From the NCBI GenBank assembly GCA_009377585.1, contig WHTS01000003.1, forward strand, positions 74,015 through 138,014: a stretch of DNA of 64,000 bases. Reading direction: 5' to 3'. Shown here piece by piece: positions 9,198 to 17,260 of the stretch. Position 1 is the stretch's first letter, and every line of letters begins with the position of its first letter. The translations under genes and the position numbers were made by a program. The notes beneath the pieces are model-generated. The model saw only the letters and a program-made list of their open reading frames with translations, ran no database searches and was not told the origin of the DNA. The stretch comes from Betaproteobacteria bacterium. Lineage in GTDB: Bacteria > Pseudomonadota > Gammaproteobacteria > Burkholderiales > WYBJ01.

Positions 9198-9492
9198 GCC
9201 GCGGGCCGGGTGCGGGCGGCGGACGGACGCGAACGAAAAGGTGGGAAGATTCATGGAGCGGGCGAAAGCGCCGATGGTAAGCCGCTCGGGTGGATAAGTG
9301 AACCACTCCACCGAGCGCCGGGGGATCGGATCACTTGAACCTGCACCACTGCCGCGCGCGGCGGCGCTGTGCGCCTTCGGCCGGCGCGCAGGATCTCCTC
9401 GCGCCACGAAGGCCGCGAGCCGCGCATGCTAGAATTTCCGCGGCTCACGCTCATCGACTCGAGCACATCGAATCAAGCGACGGGGAAGCGGC

Positions 9493-9714
9493 ATGGCGAG
9501 GATCGAGATCAAGTCCGAAATCACCGGCACGGTATGGCAGGTCAAGTCGCAGCCCGGCGATCGCGTGGAGGAAGGCGATACGCTCGTCGTGATCGAGTCG
9601 ATGAAGATGGAAATCCCGGTCATCACCGAAGACGCCGGCACCGTGAAGGAGATCCTGGTGAAGGAAAAGGATCCGGTCGCCGAAGGTCAGGTCGTCGCGA
9701 TCATCGAAGACTGA
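9493..9714 (+). CDS. Stand-alone biotin carboxyl carrier protein
   Basis: This 73-residue protein is only a biotinyl/lipoyl domain. The biotin attachment site is ESMKMEIP with Lys38 as the modified residue. Gly-rich turns (PGDRVEEGD) and the C-terminal VAEGQVVAIIED complete the flattened barrel. It would carry CO2 between a biotin carboxylase and a carboxyltransferase. There is no carboxylase fused to it. The biotin carboxylase at 17261 and the carboxyltransferases at 10679 and 15539 are the likely partners. A TAGAAT at 9430-9435 may be its -10 element. Confidence 0.92.
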   Translation: MARIEIKSEITGTVWQVKSQPGDRVEEGDTLVVIESMKMEIPVITEDAGTVKEILVKEKDPVAEGQVVAIIED

Positions 9715-9736
9715 GCGCCCCGATGAAAGATCCAGG

Positions 9737-10498
9737 CTAGCGGCGCGCCGAGAGCAGCCGGGCCGCCGCATCACGCGACTCCAGCACGCGTTCGCGCGCG
9801 ATGCGCTCGGCCTCTTCGCCGTTGCCGGCGCGAATCGCCTTCACCAGCTTCTGCCAGCGCTGCACCGACTGCCGCCGCCGCTCCGGCGTGGACAAGCCCA
9901 GGCGCGAATAGCGCGCGGTCTGCTGTTCCAGCGACGATAGATAGTTGCTCAGGCGCCGGTTCGGCGTTGCGCGGTTGAGCAGCCGATTGATCTGCAGCAC
10001 CGTGTCGACGTATTGCTCGCCCAGCTCGGAGGAGCGCGCGCACCGGGCCAGGCGTGCAACCTCGGCTTCGAGCAGCGGCAGCAGCTGCGTGCGCCGTTCG
10101 CTTTCGGCGACCGAGCGGTCGCGCAACCCGTTGAGCACCGCGCGGATCTCGAAAATCTCGCGCACCTCGTCCACGCTCAAGTCCGTCACCATGGCCCCGC
10201 GCCGCGGCACGATGGTGACGAGGCCGTCCTTTTCCAGCAGCCGCAAGGCTTCGCGCACGGGGCCGCGGCTGACCGCGAACTCGGCCGCGACCTGTTCTTC
10301 TCGCACGCGCTCGCCGGGCGTATAGGCCGCAGCGAGGATGCGTGCGGCCAGATGTGCGGCGATCTGCTCGGGCAGCGAACGCGTCAGGGGCTCGATCGCG
10401 GCGGGCGGCGTTCGGGGCACGTTGCCGGCTTGCTCGGAAGCGCGCGGCTCGACCCGAAGCGCCGCTGCGCGCAAGCGCCGCACAGGAGACGTGGCCAT
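9737..10498 (-). CDS. GntR-family (FCD) transcriptional regulator
   Basis: The protein has 253 residues. A winged helix-turn-helix at about 45-105 contains VREEQVAAEFAVSRGPVREALRLLEKDGLV and the wing RRGAMV. An all-helical FCD ligand domain follows (EIFEIRAVLNGL to the end). Such regulators usually repress an adjacent catabolic operon until an organic acid or acyl-CoA binds. It is divergent from the carboxyltransferase gene at 10679. The shared 180-bp region holds inverted repeats overlapping a promoter, so control of that operon is likely. The Ala/Arg-rich first 35 residues look unstructured. Confidence 0.92.
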   Translation of the reverse strand: MATSPVRRLRAAALRVEPRASEQAGNVPRTPPAAIEPLTRSLPEQIAAHLAARILAAAYTPGERVREEQVAAEFAVSRGPVREALRLLEKDGLVTIVPRRGAMVTDLSVDEVREIFEIRAVLNGLRDRSVAESERRTQLLPLLEAEVARLARCARSSELGEQYVDTVLQINRLLNRATPNRRLSNYLSSLEQQTARYSRLGLSTPERRRQSVQRWQKLVKAIRAGNGEEAERIARERVLESRDAAARLLSARR

Positions 10499-10526
10499 GG
10501 CGGCTACCTTACGCGTACGATTGTCC

Positions 10527-10550
10527 GATTGTCAACAATCATCTTGACAA
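10527..10550 (+). promoter_or_regulatory. Probable GntR operator
   Basis: Two overlapping dyads lie in the divergent intergenic region. GATTGT-ca-ACAATC is a perfect palindrome at 10527-10540. TTGTCAA (10529-10535) and TTGACAA (10544-10550) form a 7-bp inverted repeat with an 8-bp spacer. A further direct copy of GATTGTC is at 10519-10525. The right arm overlaps the -35 box below, which fits repression by the neighbouring GntR protein. Confidence 0.65.
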
Positions 10551-10572
10551 CATGAGGCCGCCTACCTAGCAT
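10544..10572 (+). promoter_or_regulatory. Sigma-70 promoter of the carboxylase operon
   Basis: TTGACA (10544-10549) is a consensus -35. It is followed, after exactly 17 bp, by TAGCAT (10567-10572), a 4/6 match to the -10. The start codon at 10679 is about 100 bp downstream. The -35 lies inside the inverted repeat of the presumed operator. Confidence 0.6.
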
Positions 10573-10678
10573 CGAACGGGCACTTGCCGCATCGGCGCGC
10601 CCGCAGGGGCGGCCTCTGTACCCCACGTCCCCGCTTGCGAATTCGGTGCGAGCAGACGCATCTACGAAAGCATTGCCC

Positions 10679-12247
10679 ATGAGCTGGAGAGCAGAAGCCG
10701 AGGAAATCCGTCGACGCCGCAGTCTGGCCGAGGCGTGCGGCGGGCGGGATGCGGTGGCGAGGCAGCATGCCGCGGGCAAGCTGACCGTGCGCGAGCGCAT
10801 CGCCGGGGTGCTCGATGCCGGCTCCTTCCAGGAAGTCGGCAAGCTCGCGGGCCGCGGCCAGTACGATGCGCAGGGCAACTTGGTCGGCTTCGAGCCGGCG
10901 GCCTACGTCATGGGCATCGGCGCGATCGACGGCCGTCCGGTCGCGATCGGCGGCGAGGATTACACCATTCGCGCCGGCACCGGCTTCGGCAGCGACCGTC
11001 GCAAAGGCGGTCAGGGCGGCTTCATCGAGGATCTCGCCTACGAGTACCGCATACCGCTCATCAATCTGGTGGACGGCACCGGCGGCACGGTCAACACGGC
11101 CAAGCGCAAGGGCTTCAGTGTCGTGCCCGGCTATGGCCAGGACGGATTCGAGCGCTCGGTCGACCTCATGGGTGTCGTTCCGGTGGTGAGCGCCGTGCTC
11201 GGTACGTCGGCCGGCGGTCCTTCGGCGCGCGCGATCCTGTGCCACTTCTCGGTGATGGTGCGCGGCCAGAGCCAGATCTTCGCCGCCGGCCCGCCGGTGG
11301 TGGAGCGCAACTTCGGCGTCAAGCTCAGCAAGGAGGAGCTCGGCGGCGCACAGGTGGCCGCCGATACCGCGGGCACGATCGACAACGTCGCGCAGAGCGA
11401 GCAGGAAGCGCTCGACACGATCCGCCGCTTCCTGTCGTATCTGCCGAGCAACGTGTGGGAGGCACCGCCGCGCGTGACCTGCGACGATCCGCTCGAGCGC
11501 TGCGACGAAGCGCTGCTGGAGATCATCCCGCGCAACCCGAGGCAGGCCTACAATATGCGCAAGCTGGTCGGCATGGTGGTCGATCGCGGCTCCGAGCTCG
11601 AGATCCAACCGAGCTTCGGCCGCGCCGTCATCACGATGCTTGCGCGCATCGACGGTCACGCCGTCGGGGTGATCGCGAACAACCCCATGTTCGGCGGCAT
11701 CATGGACAGCAAGGCTGCGCGCAAGCAGGGTCACTTCGTCGAGCTGTGCGACATGTTCAACGTCCCGCTCGTGTTCTTCGCCGACATCCCGGGTTTCATG
11801 ATCGGCAAGGAATCGGAGGAGAATGCGGTATTGCGCGAAGGCGTGCGCGCCCGCTACATCGGGTTGCAGGTGAGCGTGCCGGTATTCACCGTGATCGTTC
11901 GCCGCTGCTACGGCATGGCGGGCGGCGGCGCGATCGACCGTCGCGGGCTCAACTTCAAGATCGCCTGGCCCTCGGCCGAGTGGGGCTCGCTGCCGCTGGA
12001 AGGCGGCGTGCGGGCCGCCTACAAGCGCCAGATCGAGCAAGCGGCCGATCCGGTGCAGAAGGAAAAGGAGATCGAGGCGGAGCTCAAGCGGCTCAATTCG
12101 CCGTTCCTGACCGCGGAAGGATTCGGCATCGAAGACCTGATCGATCCGCGCGAGACCCGGCCCTATTTGTGCAGGTTCCTGCAAGCATGCCAGCCGCGGC
12201 TCAGGACCCAGCTCGGGCCGAAGCCCAAGCTGGGCGTGCGGCCGTGA
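10679..12247 (+). CDS. Acyl-CoA carboxylase carboxyltransferase subunit
   Basis: The protein has 522 residues with two crotonase-fold halves. The N-terminal half has AAGKLTVRERIAGVLDAGSF and the oxyanion region GTSAGGPSA. The C-terminal half has GVIANNPMFGG, FADIPGFMIG and RRCYGMAGGG. It belongs to the COG4799 family but is clearly different from the two PccB-like copies at 5236 and 15539. It should carboxylate (or, with an ion-pump complex, decarboxylate) an acyl-CoA using a biotinyl carrier. Start: the ATG at 10679 gives MSWRAEAEEIRRRR; a GTG at 10646 is possible. It is the first gene behind the GntR-linked promoter. Confidence 0.9.
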   Translation: MSWRAEAEEIRRRRSLAEACGGRDAVARQHAAGKLTVRERIAGVLDAGSFQEVGKLAGRGQYDAQGNLVGFEPAAYVMGIGAIDGRPVAIGGEDYTIRAGTGFGSDRRKGGQGGFIEDLAYEYRIPLINLVDGTGGTVNTAKRKGFSVVPGYGQDGFERSVDLMGVVPVVSAVLGTSAGGPSARAILCHFSVMVRGQSQIFAAGPPVVERNFGVKLSKEELGGAQVAADTAGTIDNVAQSEQEALDTIRRFLSYLPSNVWEAPPRVTCDDPLERCDEALLEIIPRNPRQAYNMRKLVGMVVDRGSELEIQPSFGRAVITMLARIDGHAVGVIANNPMFGGIMDSKAARKQGHFVELCDMFNVPLVFFADIPGFMIGKESEENAVLREGVRARYIGLQVSVPVFTVIVRRCYGMAGGGAIDRRGLNFKIAWPSAEWGSLPLEGGVRAAYKRQIEQAADPVQKEKEIEAELKRLNSPFLTAEGFGIEDLIDPRETRPYLCRFLQACQPRLRTQLGPKPKLGVRP

Positions 12248-12298
12248 ACGCTCGAGCTGTGCAAGTTCACTTCGAAACGATTGCCTGAAAGGACGACC

Positions 12299-13540
12299 GT
12301 GCCGAAACGAGAGATCGAAGGCGACTGGGTGATGGGCTGGCCCGACCGCAAGCGGGCAACCCTCATGGCGGGCAAGGATGCCGAGGGCCGCGTCATCAAC
12401 GGCCGCGCGCCGCTGCTCGAGCTGGAAGGGCTGCTCACGCCCACCGACGCCTACTACGTCGTCAACCAGCTCGACGTGCCCGAGCCGGTTCATCCCGACG
12501 ACTGGCGGCTCACGCTCTGCGGCGCGATCGATCGCCCGCTGCAGCTCGAGCTGGAGGAGCTGCGCCAGCTCCCCGGGCGCAGCGTGCGTGCCGTGACCGA
12601 GTGCGCGGGCAACGATGCTGGCTTCTTCGACTATCTCACCAAGGGCGGCAACAAGCCATCGCGCCGCAATCAGCAGGACATGCAGCAACGCGCCGAAATG
12701 CGCGTCAAGGGCCGCGTGCCGAGCGACGCCGAAGTAAGCTCCGAATCGACCACGACCTGCGCGGTGTCTGCGGGCGAGTTCACCGGCGTGCCGCTCGCCG
12801 AAGTATTGAAGCGCGCCGGGATCAAGCCGTCCGCGGTCGCGGTGCGCGCCGAAGGCTTCGATACCGGCCGGCCGGACCCGGTCGTGCAATACCGCTCGGT
12901 CGGCACCACCGATTACAAGTTCGTCGATCCGGGCGTCATCCACTACGACAAGGGACTGCCGCTGGAGAAAGCGCTGCATCCCGATACGCTGCTCGCCTGG
13001 GCGATGAACGGCGAATACCTCACGCACGTCCACGGCGGCCCGGTGCGGCTGGTCGTTCCCGGCTGGTCCGGCAACTGGTGGGTGAAGTGGCTGCAGCAGC
13101 TGGAGGTCACGGCGCAAATGCCGCCGTGCTACCACCAAACGCATTACTTCGTGCTCGGCAAATCGGCCGACGATCCGGAAAGAAAAATGCTGACCGCGAT
13201 GGGCGTGCGCTGCATCGTGACCGATCCGGTGGACGAGGATTCCCCGCTCGCAGCCGGGCAGCGCTGCGTGCGCGGGCTTGCCTGGAGCGGCGAAGGCATG
13301 ATCGCGCGCGTCGAGGTGAGCATGGACGGCGGCGCCAGCTGGCGCGACGCCCATATCGAGGAACCGCGCGAACGCTGGCTATGGGTGCGCTGGTCGTACC
13401 CCTGGGACGCGCAACCCGGAGCGTACAAGATCATGGCGCGCGCCACCGACGAGAAGGGACGCGTGCAGCCGCAGATTCCTTGGAATTTCCAGAGGAAGCT
13501 GTGCGACTGGATCGTCCCGACCGAAGTCGCGGTGAGATAG
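12299..13540 (+). CDS. Sulfite-oxidase-family molybdopterin enzyme (SoxC-like)
   Basis: The protein has 413 residues. The Mo-cofactor domain includes AVTECAGNDAGFF, where Cys102 is the expected molybdenum ligand, and later PVRLVVPGWSGNWWVKW. A C-terminal Mo-co dimerisation domain follows (RGLAWSGEGMIARVEVSMDGGASW). No Tat signal is visible, so it may stay in the cytoplasm or be exported with a partner. The family oxidises sulfite or related sulfur species. I chose the GTG at 12299 because GAAAGGA ends 5 bases upstream; a TTG lies 18 bases earlier. No cytochrome subunit gene adjoins it; the next genes encode ETF. Confidence 0.87.
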   Translation: MPKREIEGDWVMGWPDRKRATLMAGKDAEGRVINGRAPLLELEGLLTPTDAYYVVNQLDVPEPVHPDDWRLTLCGAIDRPLQLELEELRQLPGRSVRAVTECAGNDAGFFDYLTKGGNKPSRRNQQDMQQRAEMRVKGRVPSDAEVSSESTTTCAVSAGEFTGVPLAEVLKRAGIKPSAVAVRAEGFDTGRPDPVVQYRSVGTTDYKFVDPGVIHYDKGLPLEKALHPDTLLAWAMNGEYLTHVHGGPVRLVVPGWSGNWWVKWLQQLEVTAQMPPCYHQTHYFVLGKSADDPERKMLTAMGVRCIVTDPVDEDSPLAAGQRCVRGLAWSGEGMIARVEVSMDGGASWRDAHIEEPRERWLWVRWSYPWDAQPGAYKIMARATDEKGRVQPQIPWNFQRKLCDWIVPTEVAVR

Positions 13541-13603
13541 CCGTGAGTGCGGGAATCGCGAGCGCCGGCAACGTCCAAGGCCTGTTCGACTGGGTGCAAT
13601 AGC

Positions 13604-14410
13604 GTGCGGATCGCAGTGCTCGTCAAGCAGGTGCCGAACCCGGAAGCGTTGGGCGCGGTGTTGCGTGTCGATGAAGATGCGCGCAAGGTCGTATTGCCGC
13701 CGGGCCATCCCATGGTGATGAGCCCGTTCGACGAGCAGGCATTGGAAGCGGCACTGCGCATCCGCGACCAGCTCGGCACCCAGGTCGGCATCACGGCGCT
13801 CACGCTCGGGCCGGAATCGGCACGCACTGCGCTCAAGCAGGCGCTCTCGCTCGGCGCCGATGATGCCGTGCACCTGCTCGACCCCGCGTTCGATGGCGCC
13901 GACAGCTACGTCACGGCACACGCGCTGGCGGCGGCGCTGCGCCAGCTCGGGCCGGTCGATCTCGTGCTCGCCGGCCGCCAGGCAGCCGACTGGGATGCTG
14001 GCGTGGTGGCGCTCGGCGTGGCGGAGATTTTGGGCTTGCCGTCGATCGGCTTCGCCTGCGCCGTGGAGGCCTCGACCGATTCGATCCGCGTCGAGCGCGT
14101 GCTCCCGGACGGGCTCGAGACGTTCGAAGCGGCTTTGCCGGCGGTGGTGACGGTGTCGAACGAGCTGGGCGAAGTGCGCAAGCCCAATCTGCGCGAGACC
14201 ATGCGCGCGGCGCGCAAGCCGGTCGCGACCTGGACCGCAGCCGAGATCGGGTTGGACGCGCGCCGGCTCGCCGCGCGGCGCACGCTCGCGCGCTTGTACT
14301 TGCCGCAGAAGCGCGCGCAGTGCGAGTGGATCGAGGCCGCGACGGCGGCCGAGCGCGGTGCGCGCCTGGCGCAGCGCCTGTATGCCGAGCACCTCATTCC
14401 GAGCTCATGA
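13604..14410 (+). CDS. etfB: Electron transfer flavoprotein, beta subunit
   Basis: The protein has 268 residues. The N-terminus RIAVLVKQVPNPEALG and the later GRQAADWDAGVVALGVAE match the AMP-binding beta subunit. The C-terminal part (SNELGEVRKPNLRETMRAARKP) corresponds to the ETF signature and recognition loop region. It passes electrons from acyl-CoA dehydrogenases to ETF:quinone oxidoreductase. The start is a GTG just after the stop of a short untranslated stretch. It overlaps etfA by 4 bp (ATGA), showing coupled translation. Confidence 0.95.
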   Translation: MRIAVLVKQVPNPEALGAVLRVDEDARKVVLPPGHPMVMSPFDEQALEAALRIRDQLGTQVGITALTLGPESARTALKQALSLGADDAVHLLDPAFDGADSYVTAHALAAALRQLGPVDLVLAGRQAADWDAGVVALGVAEILGLPSIGFACAVEASTDSIRVERVLPDGLETFEAALPAVVTVSNELGEVRKPNLRETMRAARKPVATWTAAEIGLDARRLAARRTLARLYLPQKRAQCEWIEAATAAERGARLAQRLYAEHLIPSS

Positions 14411-15399
14411 GCACCGACGTTCTCATCGTCCCCGATTGCGGACAGGATGCATCCTCGCCGGTGGTGTGCGAATTGATCACGGCTGCGCGGCAACTGGCGC
14501 GTGGATCGCAAGATCACGTCGGCGTGCTGGTGCTGGGGGAGGCTGCGCCGGCGCCGGACGCGTGGGCGGCCCGAGGCGTCGATCGCGTCTATTTCGCGCG
14601 CGGCGATTCCAGCGCGCTGCTGCCCGAGACGCAGCTCAATGCCGCGACCGAAGCGGTGCGCCGGGCGTTGCCCGCGGTCGTGCTGCTCCCGCACGCCGTC
14701 GCGGGTGCCGAGCTGGCGCCGCGTCTGGCCTTCCGGTTGGACGGCGCGGTGGCGACCGGTTGTGTCGACGTGAGCATCGAGGGCAATAGCGTGCGTTGCA
14801 CGCGCCCCTGTTATGGCGGGCTCGCGCGCGAATTGGACGAGTTCGCAGTGGCGCCGGTCGTGGCGACGGTGCGCGCCGGAGTATTCGAGCGGGCGCAAGC
14901 GCAGCCGGGTCGCCGGTGTGAGCTGATCGAAGTCGGGCCGTTTGAGAATCACACCGCGCGCACCAAGCGCGTGGATCGGCGCATCGAAGCTGCGAGCGGG
15001 GCGCGTCTGGAAGACGCGGCGATCATCGTCGCGGGCGGCCGCGGATTGGAGGGGCCGGAGGGTTTCGATCTGCTCGCAGACCTTGCCCGCGAGCTGGGCG
15101 GCGCCGTCGGTGCGAGCCGCGTGCCCTGCGACCTGGGTTGGTGCCCGCACTCCTGGCAGATCGGCCTTACCGGCAAGACGGTGGCGCCCGAGCTCTACAT
15201 CGCCGTCGGCATTTCGGGCGCCGGACATCACATGGCCGGCTGCGGCAACGCCAGGGCGATCGTCGCCATCAATTCCGACCCCGAGGCAGCCATTTTCGAA
15301 GACGCGCGCTTCGGCGTGGTCGGCGACTATCGCAAGATCGTGCCGGCGCTGATCGCGCAATTGCGCACTTTGAACGACGCTTCCTCCGGGAAGTTGTGA
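14407..15399 (+). CDS. etfA: Electron transfer flavoprotein, alpha subunit
   Basis: The protein has 330 residues. The FAD-binding C-terminal domain is clear: AAIIVAGGRGLEGPEGF, GASRVPCDLGW, then LTGKTVAPELYIAVGISG and ARAIVAINSDPEAAIF. It forms a heterodimer with EtfB. No acyl-CoA dehydrogenase gene is visible in this window, so its electron donor is encoded elsewhere or is one of the neighbouring oxidoreductases. A repeat-derived hairpin follows within 60 bp. Confidence 0.95.
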   Translation: MSTDVLIVPDCGQDASSPVVCELITAARQLARGSQDHVGVLVLGEAAPAPDAWAARGVDRVYFARGDSSALLPETQLNAATEAVRRALPAVVLLPHAVAGAELAPRLAFRLDGAVATGCVDVSIEGNSVRCTRPCYGGLARELDEFAVAPVVATVRAGVFERAQAQPGRRCELIEVGPFENHTARTKRVDRRIEAASGARLEDAAIIVAGGRGLEGPEGFDLLADLARELGGAVGASRVPCDLGWCPHSWQIGLTGKTVAPELYIAVGISGAGHHMAGCGNARAIVAINSDPEAAIFEDARFGVVGDYRKIVPALIAQLRTLNDASSGKL

Positions 15400-15440
15400 C
15401 GAGCTACTGGCGAGCTTTCGGGAGATGCCTTACAGCTCGC

Positions 15441-15478
15441 TCCCTCACCCCCAACCCCTCTCCCGGAGGGAGAGGGGA
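15441..15478. repeat. Intergenic hairpin repeat, family A
   Basis: The core is a perfect 10-bp stem, CCCCTCTCCC/GGGAGAGGGG, around GGA (15455-15477). It is preceded by a CCCTCACCCCCAA tail. Related copies occur at 17142-17236 (an inverted pair) and inside a gene at 48287-48322. Placement between etfA and the next carboxyltransferase suggests it shapes mRNA ends or attenuates transcription. Confidence 0.75.
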
Positions 15479-15538
15479 GCGCTGTGCGGAAAGCGGCTTG
15501 TCAGCCACTTTCCGAGTGGTCAATAGCGGAGCATTGCA

Positions 15539-17074
15539 ATGGCATTTGAAGCCCTGTTGGAAGAATACGAGCGCCGCCGTGCCAAGGCCTTGGCGATGGG
15601 CGGCGAGGATAAGATGGCCAAGCGCAGCGCGCGCGGCCAGCTCAATGCGCGCGAGCGCATCGCCGCGCTGGCCGACCCGGGGAGCTTCATCGAATCGGGC
15701 CTGTTCGGCACCTCGGGGATCTACCCGGAAGAAGCCGACGAGACCGCGTGCGACGGCAAGATCGCCGGATTCGCAAGGATCGACGGGCGCGACGTATGCC
15801 TGGTGGTGAACGACTTCACCGTCAAGGGCGCCTCCACCAGCGCGACCAACAGCAAGAAAGTCGGGCACATGAAGCGCACCGCCACCGAGCGCGGCATGCC
15901 ATTGGTCGTGCTCGGCGAGTCGACCGGCGCGCGGCTGCCGGATGCGATGGGCTCGCGCGGCATGGGGTTGCTGCTGGGCAACGACATCACGCAGTTTCGC
16001 CGCATGCGCGAGACGCCGCTGGTGGCCGCCGCGCTCGGCCCCTCGTTCGGATCCTCGGCATGGCTCGCGTGCTGCTCGGACTTCGCCGTGATGCTCAAGG
16101 GCTCCACCATGGCGGTGTCGAGCCCGCGGCTGATCGAGATGGCGCTGGGGGAGAAAGTCGATTTCGAGAAGCTCGGCGGCTGGCGCATGCACGCGGAAAT
16201 CACCGGGCTCATCGACCGCGTGGCGGACACCGAGGAGGAAGTGTTCGACGACATCCGGCGCTTTCTTTCCTACCTGCCGAGCCATCACAACGAAGTGCCG
16301 CCGCAAGCGCCGGTGCCCGCCGGATCGGGCGAAGGCATGAAGGACATCCTGTCGCTTCTGCCCGAGAGCCGCACGCAGGTCTACGACATGCGCAAACTCG
16401 CGCGCACGCTGGTGGACAAGGATTCGTTGTTCGAGCTGAAGCCGCGCTTCGGCAACAGCGCCGTGGTGGCGCTCGCGCGCTTGGGCGGCAAGTCGGTCGG
16501 CGTGATCGCCAACAATCCGCTGCATCGCGGCGGCGCGCTCGACGGCAACGCCTGCCGCAAGATCGTGGATTTCCTGGTGCTGTGCGATTCCTTCAACATC
16601 CCGCTGCTGCTGCTGGTGGACACGCCGGGCTTCGTCATCGGCACCGAGGCCGAGCGCGATGGCGCTCCGGGCAAGATCATGAACTTCATGAACGCGATGA
16701 CGCTCGTCAGCGTGCCGCGGCTGTCCGTGCTCGTTCGCAAGAGTTACGGTCGCGCCTACGTCTGCATGGGCGGCGGGCGCCATTCCGACGACATTTCGGC
16801 CTGGCCCACGGCCGAAGTGAGCTTCATGACCCCGGAGTTCGCGACCACCATCGTGCACGGCGCCAAGCCCGGAGACCCGGATTTCGCCGCCAAGCTGGCC
16901 CTGATCCGGCAGGACAGCGATGTCTGGGGCATGGCCTCGGTATTCGCCGCCCAGGCCGTGATTCGGCCCGAGGAGACGCGCGACTACCTGATCCGCATGT
17001 TCGAGGTCTACCAGCTGCGCATGAGCCGCGGCGTTGGGCAGCATCTCATGCGTTCGTGGCCGACTTCGTATTGA
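15539..17074 (+). CDS. Acyl-CoA carboxylase carboxyltransferase (PccB-like)
   Basis: The protein has 511 residues, full length for propionyl/acyl-CoA carboxylase beta subunits. N-terminal landmarks are ARGQLNARERIAALADPGSF, GESTGARLPDAMGSRG and KGSTMAVSSPRL. C-terminal ones are VIANNPLHRGGALD, DTPGFVIGTEAE and RKSYGRAYVCMGGG, and it ends SWPTSY. It transfers carboxyl groups from biotin to acyl-CoA. The biotin carboxylase gene follows after 186 bp, so together with the carrier at 9493 a three-part carboxylase can be assembled. It is the best reference for the deletion in the copy at 5236. Confidence 0.94.
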   Translation: MAFEALLEEYERRRAKALAMGGEDKMAKRSARGQLNARERIAALADPGSFIESGLFGTSGIYPEEADETACDGKIAGFARIDGRDVCLVVNDFTVKGASTSATNSKKVGHMKRTATERGMPLVVLGESTGARLPDAMGSRGMGLLLGNDITQFRRMRETPLVAAALGPSFGSSAWLACCSDFAVMLKGSTMAVSSPRLIEMALGEKVDFEKLGGWRMHAEITGLIDRVADTEEEVFDDIRRFLSYLPSHHNEVPPQAPVPAGSGEGMKDILSLLPESRTQVYDMRKLARTLVDKDSLFELKPRFGNSAVVALARLGGKSVGVIANNPLHRGGALDGNACRKIVDFLVLCDSFNIPLLLLVDTPGFVIGTEAERDGAPGKIMNFMNAMTLVSVPRLSVLVRKSYGRAYVCMGGGRHSDDISAWPTAEVSFMTPEFATTIVHGAKPGDPDFAAKLALIRQDSDVWGMASVFAAQAVIRPEETRDYLIRMFEVYQLRMSRGVGQHLMRSWPTSY

Positions 17075-17141
17075 TGACCATGCTCTTGTTCACTCACGGC
17101 CCAGCCCTTGTCCGTCTATCCCAACGGTATGGTTGTCTTCC

Positions 17142-17236
17142 TTCGCCCTTCGGGAGAGGGATCGAGGGTGAGGGAAAATTATGCGGCATGTGCACGACTT
17201 CCCTCACCCCAACCCTTCTCCCGGAGGGAGAGGGGA
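17142..17236. repeat. Inverted pair of family A hairpin repeats
   Basis: Two copies face each other. The left copy (17142-17174) reads CCCTTCGGGAGAGGG and then GAGGGTGAGGGA. The right copy (17200-17236) reads CCCTCACCCCAACCC followed by TTCTCCCGGAGGGAGAGGGG. Together they can fold on themselves or pair with each other. They fill the gap between the carboxyltransferase and biotin carboxylase genes. Confidence 0.75.
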
Positions 17237-17260
17237 GTCAGAGTAGATAGCGAGATATTC

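Noticed and set aside
13543-13602. A 19-codon reading frame between the sulfite-oxidase-like gene and etfB
   Set aside because: It is too short, lacks a ribosome site and resembles nothing known.
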